Origin: Pseudomonas quebecensis
Lineage (GTDB): Bacteria > Pseudomonadota > Gammaproteobacteria > Pseudomonadales > Pseudomonadaceae
Reading direction: 5' to 3'
DNA length: 64,000 bases
NCBI RefSeq assembly: GCF_026410085.1
Contig: NZ_CP112866.1
Location: 1,612,001-1,676,000, forward strand
The position numbers and the translations under genes are program-made. The notes beneath the pieces were generated by a model, which saw only the letters and a list, made by a program, of their open reading frames with translations, searched no databases and was not told where the DNA came from. Positions 45,936 through 54,655 of this stretch are shown here, piece after piece; position 1 is the stretch's first letter, and every line of letters begins with the position of its first letter.

Positions 45936-46388
45936 TTAGGAGCCATTTGGTGTGGAGTGTAAGAATTTACCGCCTTTAGCTTCCACTGCCGAGCGAACGG
46001 CCTCGGAGTCTGATTTAGAACCGATGAATGCAAGTTGTAATTTAGGAAGCATAGTTGTTGTATTATTTAAAGCCGAAATAGCTGAGTTAGCTGCAAAAGA
46101 ACTATTAACTCCTGAGATGGCGACACGAACGTCAGCTTCGCTTGCAGGGGCAATTATTTGGTGGATGCTTGAAACAATCGGAGAGTCTAGACCTGCACTT
46201 CCGATAAGGGCGGATGCCATCGCTCCAGAGATAGCGTTATCAGCTGCGGGAATCCAGATTAAATTGAATTTTTGTTGCTCAAACAAAATTGCCGCAGATT
46301 GTGCAGCTTGCTGTGGCGATTGGCTCACAGCTGTAGCGCATCCTGCTAATGTAAATAATAAAAGTGTGAGTGCTATAACAATTTTCAT
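45936..46388 (-). CDS. Small lipoprotein (paralogue of 35554-35997)
   Basis: A 150-residue lipoprotein (MKIVIALTLLLFTLAGCATA, lipobox Cys17). The body has IIAPASEADVRVAISGVNSS, LQLAFIGSKSDSEAVRSAVE and ends KFLHSTPNGS. It resembles the lipoprotein at 35554 in its C-terminal half. No known family. Confidence 0.7.
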   Translation of the reverse strand: MKIVIALTLLLFTLAGCATAVSQSPQQAAQSAAILFEQQKFNLIWIPAADNAISGAMASALIGSAGLDSPIVSSIHQIIAPASEADVRVAISGVNSSFAANSAISALNNTTTMLPKLQLAFIGSKSDSEAVRSAVEAKGGKFLHSTPNGS

Positions 46389-46824
46389 GATTGCTCCTGA
46401 TTATTTATTAGTCGACACTACTGCCGCGGTTTTGCTGAATGCATGTAGTGTAGCTTTCCATAGCAACACGTGACCTCTTGATTATCCTGAAAATTGATTT
46501 TCTAATCGCGAGATTAAACGTAAAGGCGCGGCAGTGATAGACGCATCATTACTGATGCAGTAATAGCCTCTCCACGGTCTGCATCTGGACGATTACTGCC
46601 CGTCACAATGAGCTATATCTGCATACGGCCCTTTGTGAGTCAACCTATCAAGTCAGTGTTGGTTCACCCTGGACTCTTCTTCCTTGCCCCTGCAATTGCT
46701 GCCCGTTCAACCCTGAACCAGACCGCAGTTCAACACCATAGGTCCGGTCGACCTGCCGATGCGTGGAACGACCCGCTGTGCCTTTCAGTCTACCTGTACC
46801 TATTCATCGGTAAGGTATGGCGCA
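46389..46824. other. 436-bp AT-rich spacer
   Basis: No convincing gene. It holds a palindrome at 46548-46564 and probably the promoters of the lipoprotein gene (minus) and the gene at 46825 (plus). Confidence 0.5.
46548..46564. promoter_or_regulatory. ATTACTG-ATG-CAGTAAT palindrome
   Basis: A perfect 7-bp inverted repeat with a 3-bp centre lies in the spacer between the divergent lipoprotein gene and the gene at 46825. This compact 17-bp form fits a dimeric regulator. A second ATTACTG occurs near 46590. Confidence 0.35.
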
Positions 46825-47124
46825 ATGGATAAGACAATCACCGTGGACCAACTGGCGACCACTGACCTCAGATCGGTCAACGAGATCTGGCTCGGCGACA
46901 CGCATACGCAGCTGTGTCTATGGCGTGGTGAGCAAGTGTTCACCCACGAGATGCTCAGTGAGGGAACCCACGATCAGAATGTTCGGCGCCTGTGCTTGCA
47001 ACTGGTCGATCCTGACGATCAGGCTGCGGTGGCCCGTGTTGAGGTGATCGTGCGCGAACGGCTGGTAAAAATGGGCAAGGAGGGCGAGTTTTATCCGGCG
47101 CAAGAGGCGGACACTTATCAGTAA
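46825..47124 (+). CDS. Small conserved-looking cytoplasmic protein
   Basis: A 99-residue soluble protein (MDKTITVDQLATTDLRSVNE ... FTHEMLSEGTHDQNVRRLCL ... MGKEGEFYPAQEADTYQ). It has no signal or TM. AAGG precedes the ATG by 9 bases. Family not recognised. Confidence 0.62.
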   Translation: MDKTITVDQLATTDLRSVNEIWLGDTHTQLCLWRGEQVFTHEMLSEGTHDQNVRRLCLQLVDPDDQAAVARVEVIVRERLVKMGKEGEFYPAQEADTYQ

Positions 47125-47149
47125 TCGCGCTGCCGCTGAGCAAGTGGGC

Positions 47150-47175
47150 GGGCCGGTCATGGCCGAAACCGGCCC
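47150..47175. terminator. GGGCCGGT/ACCGGCCC hairpin
   Basis: GGGCCGGT (47150-47157) and ACCGGCCC (47168-47175) form an 8-bp perfect stem 26 bases after the gene at 46825 ends. It may terminate that gene. No T tract. Confidence 0.45.
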
Positions 47176-47256
47176 ATCACGCCTGCAATCGGTCTACCAT
47201 GCACGCCCCGGCAGTGGTTCCACGCGCTACCGTTCTTTTCCTCAATAGGTACCGCA

Positions 47257-47490
47257 ATGTCCATCGAGCACATTTCTCTCCCCAAAGGCGTCGGCCCGCA
47301 GGCCGTCAAGCTTCTTGACGCCATTACCGGCGCCGCTACCCATGAAGAACTCAACCGCGCCGGGGGTAAAGCCGAAGGGTTTGTGCTTGGGCTGGAAGCC
47401 AGCAAAGCGATCAAGAGCCAGGTCGCCGAGTCGTTGTATGTGGCTTACGACGACGCGGCGAGCCATCGGGCGGATGAGCTGAAAGGTTAA
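47257..47490 (+). CDS. Small helical hypothetical protein
   Basis: A 77-residue soluble, largely helical protein (MSIEHISLPKGVGPQAVKLL, EGFVLGLEASKAIKSQVAES). The last codon overlaps the stop of the convergent DUF6124-like gene (47487-47717) by 4 bases. No family recognised. Confidence 0.6.
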   Translation: MSIEHISLPKGVGPQAVKLLDAITGAATHEELNRAGGKAEGFVLGLEASKAIKSQVAESLYVAYDDAASHRADELKG

Positions 47491-47717
47491 GCCGAGCAGG
47501 GCGCTTCGCGGTCGAGGAGGCGGGCGGTGAGCAGTACGCCGAGTTCGCTCAGTTGGTGGATGGCCAGGGCGATGTCGCGGTGTTTGCCGCTGAGGTCTTC
47601 GGACAGGTCGAGCAGCAGTGTGCTGACGCTGGTGAAGGTTTCGTAGCTGTTGGTGATGAGGCTTTCGGTGCTGGCGTCGGGGGTGACGCTGAAGAGAGTG
47701 GTTGAATCGATAACCAT
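47487..47717 (-). CDS. Short DUF6124-like protein
   Basis: A 76-residue protein: MVIDSTTLFSVTPDASTESL, then NSYETFTSVSTLLLDLSEDL...IALAIHQLSELGVLLTARLL. Its C-terminal two thirds match the DUF6124 protein at 14028, but the KVTPNPP/AxDHYL front part is absent. The ATG at 47717 sits 34 bases after the antisense-leader box, exactly as in the other copy, so this short form is probably the real product rather than a truncation artefact. Confidence 0.68.
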   Translation of the reverse strand: MVIDSTTLFSVTPDASTESLITNSYETFTSVSTLLLDLSEDLSGKHRDIALAIHQLSELGVLLTARLLDREAPCSA

Positions 47718-47750
47718 GGTTAAGTTCCTTGCTCGAGGCCGCTTCCCGTT

Positions 47751-48022
47751 CGCTACTAAACAAAAGGGAGGCAGCTGTACGCAGGTTAGTAGACCGGTGG
47801 AACCTAACAAAACCGGCGCACCCGGAGGTGCCCTGCGCACAGCCGCCATCAAGCACAGACACCGGAACGTCTGACAGATGATGCTTATGCAATCGTTAGG
47901 TTGAATCGTGGGCTACTAAACCCGATCCCTGAGAAATTCAGCGACCGGGCAACCTTAGAGACGGCCACCCCAGCGCACAAGCCGGCGGATTCTGACGCAG
48001 GCGTAGGCAAGGGAGCAAGGCG
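47751..48022 (-). ncRNA. C4 / phage P4 CI-like antisense leader RNA, copy B
   Basis: Second copy of the 14406-14673 leader. In gene direction: hairpin CCCGGTCGCTGA...TCAGGGATCGGG (47949-47921); target box GGGTTTAGTAGCCC (47923-47910); hairpin GCACCTCCGGGTGC (47831-47818); antisense box GGTCTACTAACC (47795-47784); target box GTTTAGTAGCG (47761-47751), 34 bases before the ATG. The loop bases differ from copy A (TTC versus TCC in the hairpin), while the stem and CTACTAA/TTTAGTAG boxes are kept. This pattern of compensated or neutral change supports selection on RNA structure. Confidence 0.6.
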
Positions 48023-48083
48023 TCGCAGGGTATTCGGATTTTGCCTTCAGACGATTTTCGCCAACACCGTCCACATGCTCCGA

Positions 48084-48686
48084 TCAGAACCCCTGGCTGA
48101 CGCTGACACCGCGCATGATGGAAAACCTGGGGTCGATCAGCTTGAGGCCCTGTTCACCTTTCACGCGGCCGACCGTCACATGGTAGGTCTTGGGCGCTTC
48201 GGAAAGGTTTTCCGAGTGGCGCGTGAGTTTTGCCAGGGCCGGGGTTTTGGCCCAGGCGGCCATGGGCATCTGGCGGATATCTAGGGTGACCACCCAGGAT
48301 TTGTCCACGGCGGCGCCCATTGGGTCGGGGTTGGGGCTGATGTCCTTGATCTTGGCGATTTCGTAGCCTTTGGAATAGCAGAAGCCCGGTGCTTGTTCGG
48401 TGTAGGCCGTGCGACCGGCTTCGGTGAGGCTGTAGGTTTTGTCGCTTTTGGCCAATAGGCCGGCGTCGACCAGGGCGTCGAACGCCGGTGCGTTGCCGCT
48501 GGAAACGGCGGCGCTGAAGCCTTCGCTCAAGGTGACCGGGAAGCTTTTGAACATTGGCGCGCTGACGCAGGCAGGGCCTTGCAGCTGGGGTTGGAGCGCC
48601 GTTTGAATGTCCGTGTCGGACGGGCTGTCGCTGCAGGCGGTGAGCAGCAGGGCGCTGGCGGCGAGGGCCATGGCGTTGAGTCGCAT
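48084..48686 (-). CDS. Lipoprotein with winged-helix-like segment
   Basis: A 200-residue lipoprotein (MRLNAMALAASALLLTACSD, lipobox Cys18). The middle (APAFDALVDAGLLAKSDKTY, SLTEAGRTAYTEQAPGFCYS) looks like a small MarR/winged-helix-like fold, followed by a beta-rich end. Function unknown. The ATG at 48686 gives the lipobox at the right distance. Confidence 0.72.
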   Translation of the reverse strand: MRLNAMALAASALLLTACSDSPSDTDIQTALQPQLQGPACVSAPMFKSFPVTLSEGFSAAVSSGNAPAFDALVDAGLLAKSDKTYSLTEAGRTAYTEQAPGFCYSKGYEIAKIKDISPNPDPMGAAVDKSWVVTLDIRQMPMAAWAKTPALAKLTRHSENLSEAPKTYHVTVGRVKGEQGLKLIDPRFSIMRGVSVSQGF

Positions 48687-48819
48687 CGTTTTATCCTTGA
48701 CGATTGAGGGCGGGTCGGCACTGAGACTGTCACGTTGAGTAAATGTTTCCGCCATTTACAGCGGTGCATTATTGTGGCCGCCTTCGCCTGAATAAGCACC
48801 GCCGTCCGCAGGAGCGCCC

Positions 48820-49392
48820 ATGACATTGACTGTCGACACTTTCCTTTCCCCGGCCATGGCCAACCCGCTTAACGTAGAAATCACCGCGCGCCTGCCCGAC
48901 CTGGGTGTGGCGCAGTGCATGCTCACGGCGGGCTGCCTGTTCCAGGCGGTGTGGAACCATCAGGCGAATCGACCGGCCGATCAGGGGGTGAAGGACTACG
49001 ACGTTTTTTACTTCGACCCAGACCTGTCCTACGAAGCTGAGGACGCGGTGATTCGCGCGGCGCAGGCGTTGTTCAAGGACTTGGGGGTGAATGTCGAGGT
49101 CAGGAATCAGGCGCGGGTTCACCTGTGGTACGGCCAACGTTTTGGTCGACCTTACCCCCAGTTGCATTCGGCCCGCGACGGCGTGGATCGTTACCTGGTC
49201 GCCGGCACCTGCATCGCTTTGGAGGTGGCGACGGGTGAGTTGTATGCGCCTTACGGGTTGCAGGATGTGGCCGAGGGCGTGCTGCGCATCAACCCGCTGC
49301 ACTCGGAACCCGCGTTGTTTGCGCAAAAGGCCCTCAGTTATCAGGCGCGCTGGCCCTGGCTCAGGATCGTCGCGCCCGGTTCAGCCGAGTAG
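48820..49392 (+). CDS. DUF925 family nucleotidyltransferase-like protein
   Basis: A 190-residue protein of the DUF925 nucleotidyltransferase-fold family (MANPLNVEITARLPDLGVAQ, LTAGCLFQAVWNHQANRPAD, KDYDVFYFDPDLSYEAEDAV, VEVRNQARVHLWYGQRFG, LVAGTCIALEV). The YDVFYFD strand carries the acidic pair expected of this fold. Substrate unknown. AGGAG precedes the ATG. Its 3' end overlaps the convergent chrA gene by 12 bases. Confidence 0.85.
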   Translation: MTLTVDTFLSPAMANPLNVEITARLPDLGVAQCMLTAGCLFQAVWNHQANRPADQGVKDYDVFYFDPDLSYEAEDAVIRAAQALFKDLGVNVEVRNQARVHLWYGQRFGRPYPQLHSARDGVDRYLVAGTCIALEVATGELYAPYGLQDVAEGVLRINPLHSEPALFAQKALSYQARWPWLRIVAPGSAE

Positions 49393-50580
49393 GCCACCCA
49401 AGGCGGCGCAGCCAGCCACCACCAGCCACGGCGGCAGCTTCCAGGCCATCAGGGCGACGAGTGCGAGTAACGCCAGGGCAAGGTCGTACAGGTTGAAGAT
49501 CGCGCTGGTCCACACCGGGTGGTACAGCGCCGCCAGCAACAGGCCGACCACCGCCGCGTTGACCCCCGCCAACGCGGCCTGGGTGCGTGGGCTGTGGCGC
49601 AGGCTTTGCCAGAAGGGCAGGGCGCCGAAGATCAGCAAGAAGGATGGCGCGAAGATCGCCAGCAGGCACACCACGCCGCCCAGCCAGCCGCTGGGGGCTT
49701 GGTTCATTGAGGCACCCAGGAAGGCCGCGAAGGTGAAGAGCGGCCCCGGCACGGCTTGTGCGGCACCGTAGCCGGCTAGGAAGACGTCATTGCTCAGCCA
49801 CTGCGGCGCTACTACTTCGGCTTGCAGCACCGGCAGCACCACATGGCCGCCGCCGAATACCAGCGCGCCGCTGCGGTAGAAGGCGTCCACCAGCGCCAGG
49901 CTGTGATGGGGCAGCCCATGCGCCAGCGCCGGCAGGCCCACCAGCAGCACGGCAAACAGCAGTAACCACAAGGCCCCGGCGCGTCGGCTGAGGGGGACGG
50001 GCAGTGCGTCGGGTTCAGTGGCCAGTGCAGGTTTGAATAGCACCAGACCGGCCAATCCAGCGGCGGCAATCACCCCCACCTGCGCCCACGCCGAGGGTTG
50101 CCACAGTACTGCTGCGGCCGCGAGCAGCATCAGCAGCACCCGCGTTACGCCCCGGCACAGGTTGCGCGCCATGCCCCACACGGCTTGGGCGACCACCGCC
50201 ACCGCGACCACCTTGAGGCCATGCAGCACACCGGCGGGCACGGCCGTACCGTAGTGGGCCAGGCCCAAGGCAAACAGGATCAGCAGCAACGCTGACGGTA
50301 ATGTAAACCCGGCCCACGCCGCCGCCGCGCCGCCGTAACCGGCGCGGGTCAGGCCCAGGGCGATGCCGACCTGGCTGCTGGCCGGGCCGGGCAGGAACTG
50401 GCACAGGGCGACCAGTTCGGCATAGCTGCGCTCGCTCAGCCAGCGTCGCCGGGTCACGAACTCCTCGCGAAAATACCCCAGGTGCGCAATCGGGCCGCCG
50501 AACGAGGTGAGCCCCAGGCGCAGGAAAATCAGGAACACCGCCCAGGGGCTGCTGTGTCGATCGCTGATGGGAATGGTCAA
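49381..50580 (-). CDS. chrA: Chromate efflux transporter ChrA, two-domain form
   Basis: A ~399-residue membrane protein with two homologous halves. The first carries LRLGLTSFGGPIAHLGYFRE and CQFLPGPASSQVGIALGLTR, the second RSGALVFGGGHVVLPVLQAE and GAAQAVPGPLFTFAAFLG. These duplicated FGGP/FGGG and PGP motifs are the CHR signature. It exports chromate. The TTG at 50580 (LTIPISDRHSS) is the preferred start because GAGAG lies upstream and the first TM follows directly; longer frames reach 50673. Confidence 0.86.
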   Translation of the reverse strand: MTIPISDRHSSPWAVFLIFLRLGLTSFGGPIAHLGYFREEFVTRRRWLSERSYAELVALCQFLPGPASSQVGIALGLTRAGYGGAAAAWAGFTLPSALLLILFALGLAHYGTAVPAGVLHGLKVVAVAVVAQAVWGMARNLCRGVTRVLLMLLAAAAVLWQPSAWAQVGVIAAAGLAGLVLFKPALATEPDALPVPLSRRAGALWLLLFAVLLVGLPALAHGLPHHSLALVDAFYRSGALVFGGGHVVLPVLQAEVVAPQWLSNDVFLAGYGAAQAVPGPLFTFAAFLGASMNQAPSGWLGGVVCLLAIFAPSFLLIFGALPFWQSLRHSPRTQAALAGVNAAVVGLLLAALYHPVWTSAIFNLYDLALALLALVALMAWKLPPWLVVAGCAALGGLLG

Positions 50581-50766
50581 GCGTGGGCTCTCGGGATGGC
50601 GGGTTGAAGGCACGGTACTCAATTTTAATGACGGCTGAAAGCGCGCGATCCGACGCGAATTTCCGACCCGCATTGAATTTATGCGCGCCTGCTTGAGTCA
50701 TTTGAAGCATGCAGACCGCTTGGTTTTCTTTCCACTCGCCCCGCTGACCTCAGCCAAGGACCGACG

Positions 50767-51207
50767 ATGACCTTCTTTATCTTCCTGCTCGCCTGCGCCG
50801 CCGCCGCCAGTACCGGCATTATTTTCAAGCCCGGCGCATGGTACGACTCTCTGGTTAAACCGAGCTTCACACCGCCCAATTGGTTGTTTCCGGTGGCGTG
50901 GACGATCATCTATCTGCTGCTGGCCTGGGCCGGTTATCGCTTGAGCCTGATCCCCGGCAGCCAGATGGTATTGGCGCTGTGGGCGGCGCAGATTGCCTTG
51001 AATACCTTGTGGACCCCGGTGTTTTTCGGCGCCCACCGGCTGTTGGCGGGCATGGTGATTATCGTGCTGCTCTGGCTTACTGTCGCCGCGATGGTGGTGC
51101 TGGCCGTGCGCCTGGACCTGCTCACCGGCTTGATGCTGTTCCCGTACCTGGCGTGGCTGTGTGTAGCGGCGGCGTTGAATTTTTCGATCCTGCGTAATAA
51201 CCGCTGA
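50767..51207 (+). CDS. tspO: TspO/MBR family tryptophan-rich sensory protein
   Basis: A 146-residue, five-TM protein. Landmarks are KPSFTPPNWLFPVAWTIIYL, LNTLWTPVFFGAHRL and LVLAVRLDLLTGLMLFPYLAW. TspO binds tetrapyrroles and influences stress responses. AAGGA precedes the ATG. Its stop codon overlaps the next start (TGATG), so the downstream hydrolase is translationally coupled. This short fragment of TspO lacks the expected WxxxF before the loop only in part. Confidence 0.86.
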   Translation: MTFFIFLLACAAAASTGIIFKPGAWYDSLVKPSFTPPNWLFPVAWTIIYLLLAWAGYRLSLIPGSQMVLALWAAQIALNTLWTPVFFGAHRLLAGMVIIVLLWLTVAAMVVLAVRLDLLTGLMLFPYLAWLCVAAALNFSILRNNR

Positions 51208-52151
51208 TGGCCCTGCAGCCATGGCCCGCCAGTGCGACCGAACTGGCCCAGATGCGCCGCTTCAATCAGAAACTGGGGTGGATGCCGCGCTTCAAGATCC
51301 GCAATCGCGTCACGCCGCGCGTGTTGCAGACGTTGTTGCGCATCAGCCAGAAAATCAAGAAAGGCCCAGCCGCTGAAACCCGCTTGATCCGCCAGGACGG
51401 CATGCAGGTGCCGGTGCGCATCCTGCGTCCCAGCGGCCCGCCCAAAGGCGTGGTACTGGATATTCACGGTGGCGGCTGGGTGATCGGCAATGCGCAAATG
51501 GACGACGACCTCAACCTGGGCATGGTGCGCGCCTGCGACGTGACCGTGGTGTCGGTGGACTATCGGTTGGCGGTCGACACACCGGTCCAGGGCTTGATGC
51601 AGGACTGCCTGGCCGCCGTGCGTTGGCTGCTCGGTGAGCCGGAGTTTGCCGGGTTGCCGGTGATTGTCGTCGGGGAATCGGCCGGCGGGCACCTGGCGGC
51701 CGCGACGCTTCTTGCATTGAAACAATGGCCGGCGCTGCTCGAACGGATCAGCGGCGCGGTGCTGTATTACGGCGTGTACGACCTCACCGGCAGCCCCAGC
51801 GTGCGGGCGGCAGGCCCCGATACGTTGCTGCTGGACGGGCCAGGGATGGTGGACGCCTTGCGCCTGCTGACGCCGGGGCTGAGCGATGACCAGCGTCGGC
51901 AGCCACCTTTATCGCCTTTGTACGGTGATGTGGAGGGAATGCCGCCGGCCTTGATGTTCGTCGGCGACCTGGACCCGCTGCTGGACGACACGCGGTTGCT
52001 CGCCGAACGCTGGCCGCAGGCGCAGGCGCACTTGCTGCCGGAATCGGCCCACGGGTTTATTCACTTTCCGGTGGGCATGGCGGATGCGGTATTGGCGTAT
52101 AGCCGACAGTGGATCAGCGGTTGCCTCACTAGGGAACAGTCTTCGCTCTAA
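51207..52151 (+). CDS. Alpha/beta hydrolase, hormone-sensitive-lipase (HSL) type
   Basis: A 314-residue esterase/lipase. The oxyanion motif HGGGW (DIHGGGWVIGNAQMDD) and the nucleophile elbow GESAGG (VVGESAGGHLAAATLL) are clear, with the Asp (GDLDPLLDD) and His (ESAHGFIHF) in place. It starts with an ATG overlapping the tspO stop. It is probably a cytoplasmic esterase of small acyl chains. Confidence 0.88.
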   Translation: MALQPWPASATELAQMRRFNQKLGWMPRFKIRNRVTPRVLQTLLRISQKIKKGPAAETRLIRQDGMQVPVRILRPSGPPKGVVLDIHGGGWVIGNAQMDDDLNLGMVRACDVTVVSVDYRLAVDTPVQGLMQDCLAAVRWLLGEPEFAGLPVIVVGESAGGHLAAATLLALKQWPALLERISGAVLYYGVYDLTGSPSVRAAGPDTLLLDGPGMVDALRLLTPGLSDDQRRQPPLSPLYGDVEGMPPALMFVGDLDPLLDDTRLLAERWPQAQAHLLPESAHGFIHFPVGMADAVLAYSRQWISGCLTREQSSL

Positions 52152-52189
52152 CACCGCGCATCACATCGATAGTGGGCCTGACGACTCTT

Positions 52190-52860
52190 TTCGTGGTGAG
52201 TCGACGTGATGTGATGAGCGGTTTTTTGTGGTGAGCAGGCTTGCCCTGCGTTGGGCTGCGAAGCAGCCCCACTCCAGACAATGTGGTTTCATCTGACACT
52301 CCGAGGTGCCTGGGTTTGGGGCCGCTTCGCAGCCCAGCGCGGGCGGTGCGACGATTCGACAAGCCCGCTCACCACAACAAGCCTATCCACCAACCATATA
52401 GAGCAATCCCCAGAATCCGCCCCACGTCGACGTGATGTGATGAGCGGTTTTTTGTGGTGAGCAGGCTTGTCCTGCGCTGGGCTGCGAAGCGGCCCCACTC
52501 CAGACAATGTGGTTTCATCTGACACTCCGAGGTGCCTGGGTTTGGGGCCGCTTCGCAGCCCAGCGCGGGCGGTGCGACGATTCGACAAGCCCGCTCACCA
52601 CAACAAGCCTATCCACCAACCATATAGAGCATCCCCAGAATCCGCCCCACGTCGACGTGATGTGATGAGCGGTTTTTTGTGGTGAGCAGGCTTGTCCTGC
52701 GCTGGGCTGCGAAGCGGCCCCACTCCAGACAATGTGGTTTCATCTGACACTCCGAGGTGCCTGGGTTTGGGGCCGCTTCGCAGCCCAGCGCGGGGCAAGC
52801 CCGCTCACCACAACAAGCCTATCTACCAACCATATAGAGCAATCCCCAGAATCCGCTCCA
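52190..52860. repeat. Three tandem copies of a ~225-bp REPIN-containing unit
   Basis: Units begin at 52201, 52427 and 52652 with TCGACGTGATGTGATGAGCG and each holds two inverted REP arms around CACTCCAGACAATGTGGTTT-type DNA, then a flank ACCATATAGAGCAATCCCCA. Units 1 and 2 carry a 16-base insertion (CGGTGCGACGATTCGA) in the right REP arm that unit 3 lacks; the flank of unit 2 lacks one base. The order of these differences suggests unequal duplication rather than three independent insertions. It fills the spacer before the btu-like operon. Confidence 0.88.
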
Positions 52861-52877
52861 CAGCCCTGGCTGTCTTA

Positions 52878-53642
52878 TCAGTTGGACCGCAACCGCAGTA
52901 TCTGTGCCCCATCGACCGGGTCGGTCAGGTAGTGCGCCTGCACGCCAAAGGTGTCTTGCAGGCGTTGCGGGGTGAGCACCTCCAGCGGTTTGCCCAGCGC
53001 CACCAGGCGCCCACGATCCAGCACGGCGAGGCGGTCGCAGGTCAAGGCCTGGTTGAGGTCATGCAGGGCGATCAGGGTGGTCACCGGCAGCGCTTGCACG
53101 CCTTTGAGGATCGCCAGTTGGTGCTGGATGTCCAGGTGATTGGTCGGTTCGTCCAGCAGCAGGATCCGGGGCCGTTGCGCCAGGGCGCGGGCGATGTGTA
53201 CGCGTTGGCGTTCGCCGCCGGACAGGCTGCGCCAGGCGCGCTGGCTCAGGTGGGTGGCGTCCACGTCGACGAGGGCCTGGCGCACGATGGCGTCGTCCTC
53301 GGCGGCCCACGGGCTCAGCGCCGACAGCCAGGGCGTGCGGCCCAGGGCCACGGCGTCGAACACGCGAATGGCGTCGTCGGTGTCGGCCTGCTGTTCCACC
53401 ACCGCCAGTTGCTGGGCGATGGCGCGGCGCGACAGGTCGCCCAGACGCTGTTCGCCCAAGCGTACTTCGCCGCTGGACGGCGTGCGCAGGCCGGCGAGCA
53501 ATTTGAGCAGGGTGGACTTGCCGGAGCCGTTCGGGCCGACGATGCCCAGGGTTTCACCCAGGGCCACCTGCAGATCGATCCCGCGCAGCAGCTCGGCGTC
53601 ACGCACCTTGAAGCCCAGCGCGGTGCAGCTCAACACCGTCAT
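52878..53642 (-). CDS. BtuD-like ABC transporter ATPase
   Basis: A 254-residue FecE/BtuD-type ATPase: Walker A GPNGSGKST (residues 36-44), Q-loop, signature LSGGERQRV, Walker B LLLDEPTNHLD, and the H-loop (LIALHDLNQAL). It is the last gene of a three-gene operon; its start overlaps the permease gene by 4 bases. With the permease and binding protein it would form a BtuCDF-like importer, which the cobalamin riboswitch upstream ties to corrinoid uptake. Confidence 0.9.
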   Translation of the reverse strand: MTVLSCTALGFKVRDAELLRGIDLQVALGETLGIVGPNGSGKSTLLKLLAGLRTPSSGEVRLGEQRLGDLSRRAIAQQLAVVEQQADTDDAIRVFDAVALGRTPWLSALSPWAAEDDAIVRQALVDVDATHLSQRAWRSLSGGERQRVHIARALAQRPRILLLDEPTNHLDIQHQLAILKGVQALPVTTLIALHDLNQALTCDRLAVLDRGRLVALGKPLEVLTPQRLQDTFGVQAHYLTDPVDGAQILRLRSN

Positions 53643-54655
53643 CGCGCGTTCCTCCGGCCGATCAGGATCAGCGCAAACACCGGCGCACCCACCAGCGCCG
53701 TGACCACGCCGACCGGAATCACCTGGCCCTTGATCAAGGTGCGCGACAGCACATCGGCGGCGATCAGGAACAGCGCGCCGCCCAACGCACTGGCCGGCAG
53801 CAGGCGCGAGTGTCCGGTGCCGAGCAGCAGGCGCACGGCGTGGGGGATCACCAGGCCGACAAAGCCGATGGAACCCACAATCGACACCATCACCGCCGTG
53901 ACCAGCGCCGCGCAGCCCACCAGCACGATCTGCACGCGCCGCACCGGGATGCCCAGGGACGCCGCCGAGTCACTGCCGAAGGTGAACGCATCCAGCGCGC
54001 GACGATGCCACAGGCACACCGCCAACCCCAGCAGCGCCACCGGCACCGCCAGCCACACCGACGGCCAGCGCACGCCGCTGAGGTTGCCCAGCAGCCAGAA
54101 CAGAATGCCGCGCGCCTGTTCGGAACTGGCCGATTTGGTGATCAGGTAAGCGGTAAGGGCATTGAACAGCTGCGAGCCGGCAATGCCCGCGAGGATGATC
54201 TGGCCGGTGCCGCTGGACGAACCGCTGGCGCGCGCAAGCAGAATCACCAGGGCAAATGCCGCCATCGCGCCGACGAATGCGCCGGCCGAGAGCGACACCA
54301 GTCCACCGCCCACGCCCATCAGCGCCACCAGCACCGCGCCGGTCGAGGCGCCGGCGCTGATGCCCAGCAAGTACGGGTCGGCCAACGGATTACGCAGCAG
54401 CGATTGCAGGATCCCCCCGCACGTGGCCAGCCCCGCACCACAGGCGGCGGCGACCAGGGCGCGGGTCAGGCGGTAGTTCCACACCACGCCTTCATCAATG
54501 GGGTCGAGCACATAACCTGCGTGCCACAGTTTGTTGGCGAGCACCTGCAACACCACCTGGGGTTCGATGGCGGTTTCGCCGATGGCTACCCCGGCGAGTA
54601 CCGCAGCGAGCAGCAGCGCCAGGGCGAGGAGGGTGCGCAGCAGGCTGGCAGTCAT
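53639..54655 (-). CDS. BtuC/FecCD-type ABC permease
   Basis: A 338-residue, roughly ten-TM permease of the FecCD/BtuC family: RALVAAACGAGLATCGGILQ, NPLADPYLLGISAGAST, TFGSDSAASLGIPVRRVQIV, and IGFVGLVIPHAVRLLLGTGH. It overlaps the binding-protein gene by 4 bases upstream and the ATPase gene by 4 downstream. Transports the ligand delivered by the periplasmic protein. Confidence 0.92.
   Translation of the reverse strand: MTASLLRTLLALALLLAAVLAGVAIGETAIEPQVVLQVLANKLWHAGYVLDPIDEGVVWNYRLTRALVAAACGAGLATCGGILQSLLRNPLADPYLLGISAGASTGAVLVALMGVGGGLVSLSAGAFVGAMAAFALVILLARASGSSSGTGQIILAGIAGSQLFNALTAYLITKSASSEQARGILFWLLGNLSGVRWPSVWLAVPVALLGLAVCLWHRRALDAFTFGSDSAASLGIPVRRVQIVLVGCAALVTAVMVSIVGSIGFVGLVIPHAVRLLLGTGHSRLLPASALGGALFLIAADVLSRTLIKGQVIPVGVVTALVGAPVFALILIGRRNAR

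Noticed and set aside
52190..52860. CRISPR-like array
   Set aside because: The repeats are REP palindromes in whole-unit tandem duplication, not short repeats with unique spacers, and no cas genes are near.
52692..54149. 485-codon plus-strand frame from REPIN DNA into the btu-like genes
   Set aside because: It begins in a repeat, is antisense to ATPase and permease genes with textbook motifs, and has no protein-like pattern.
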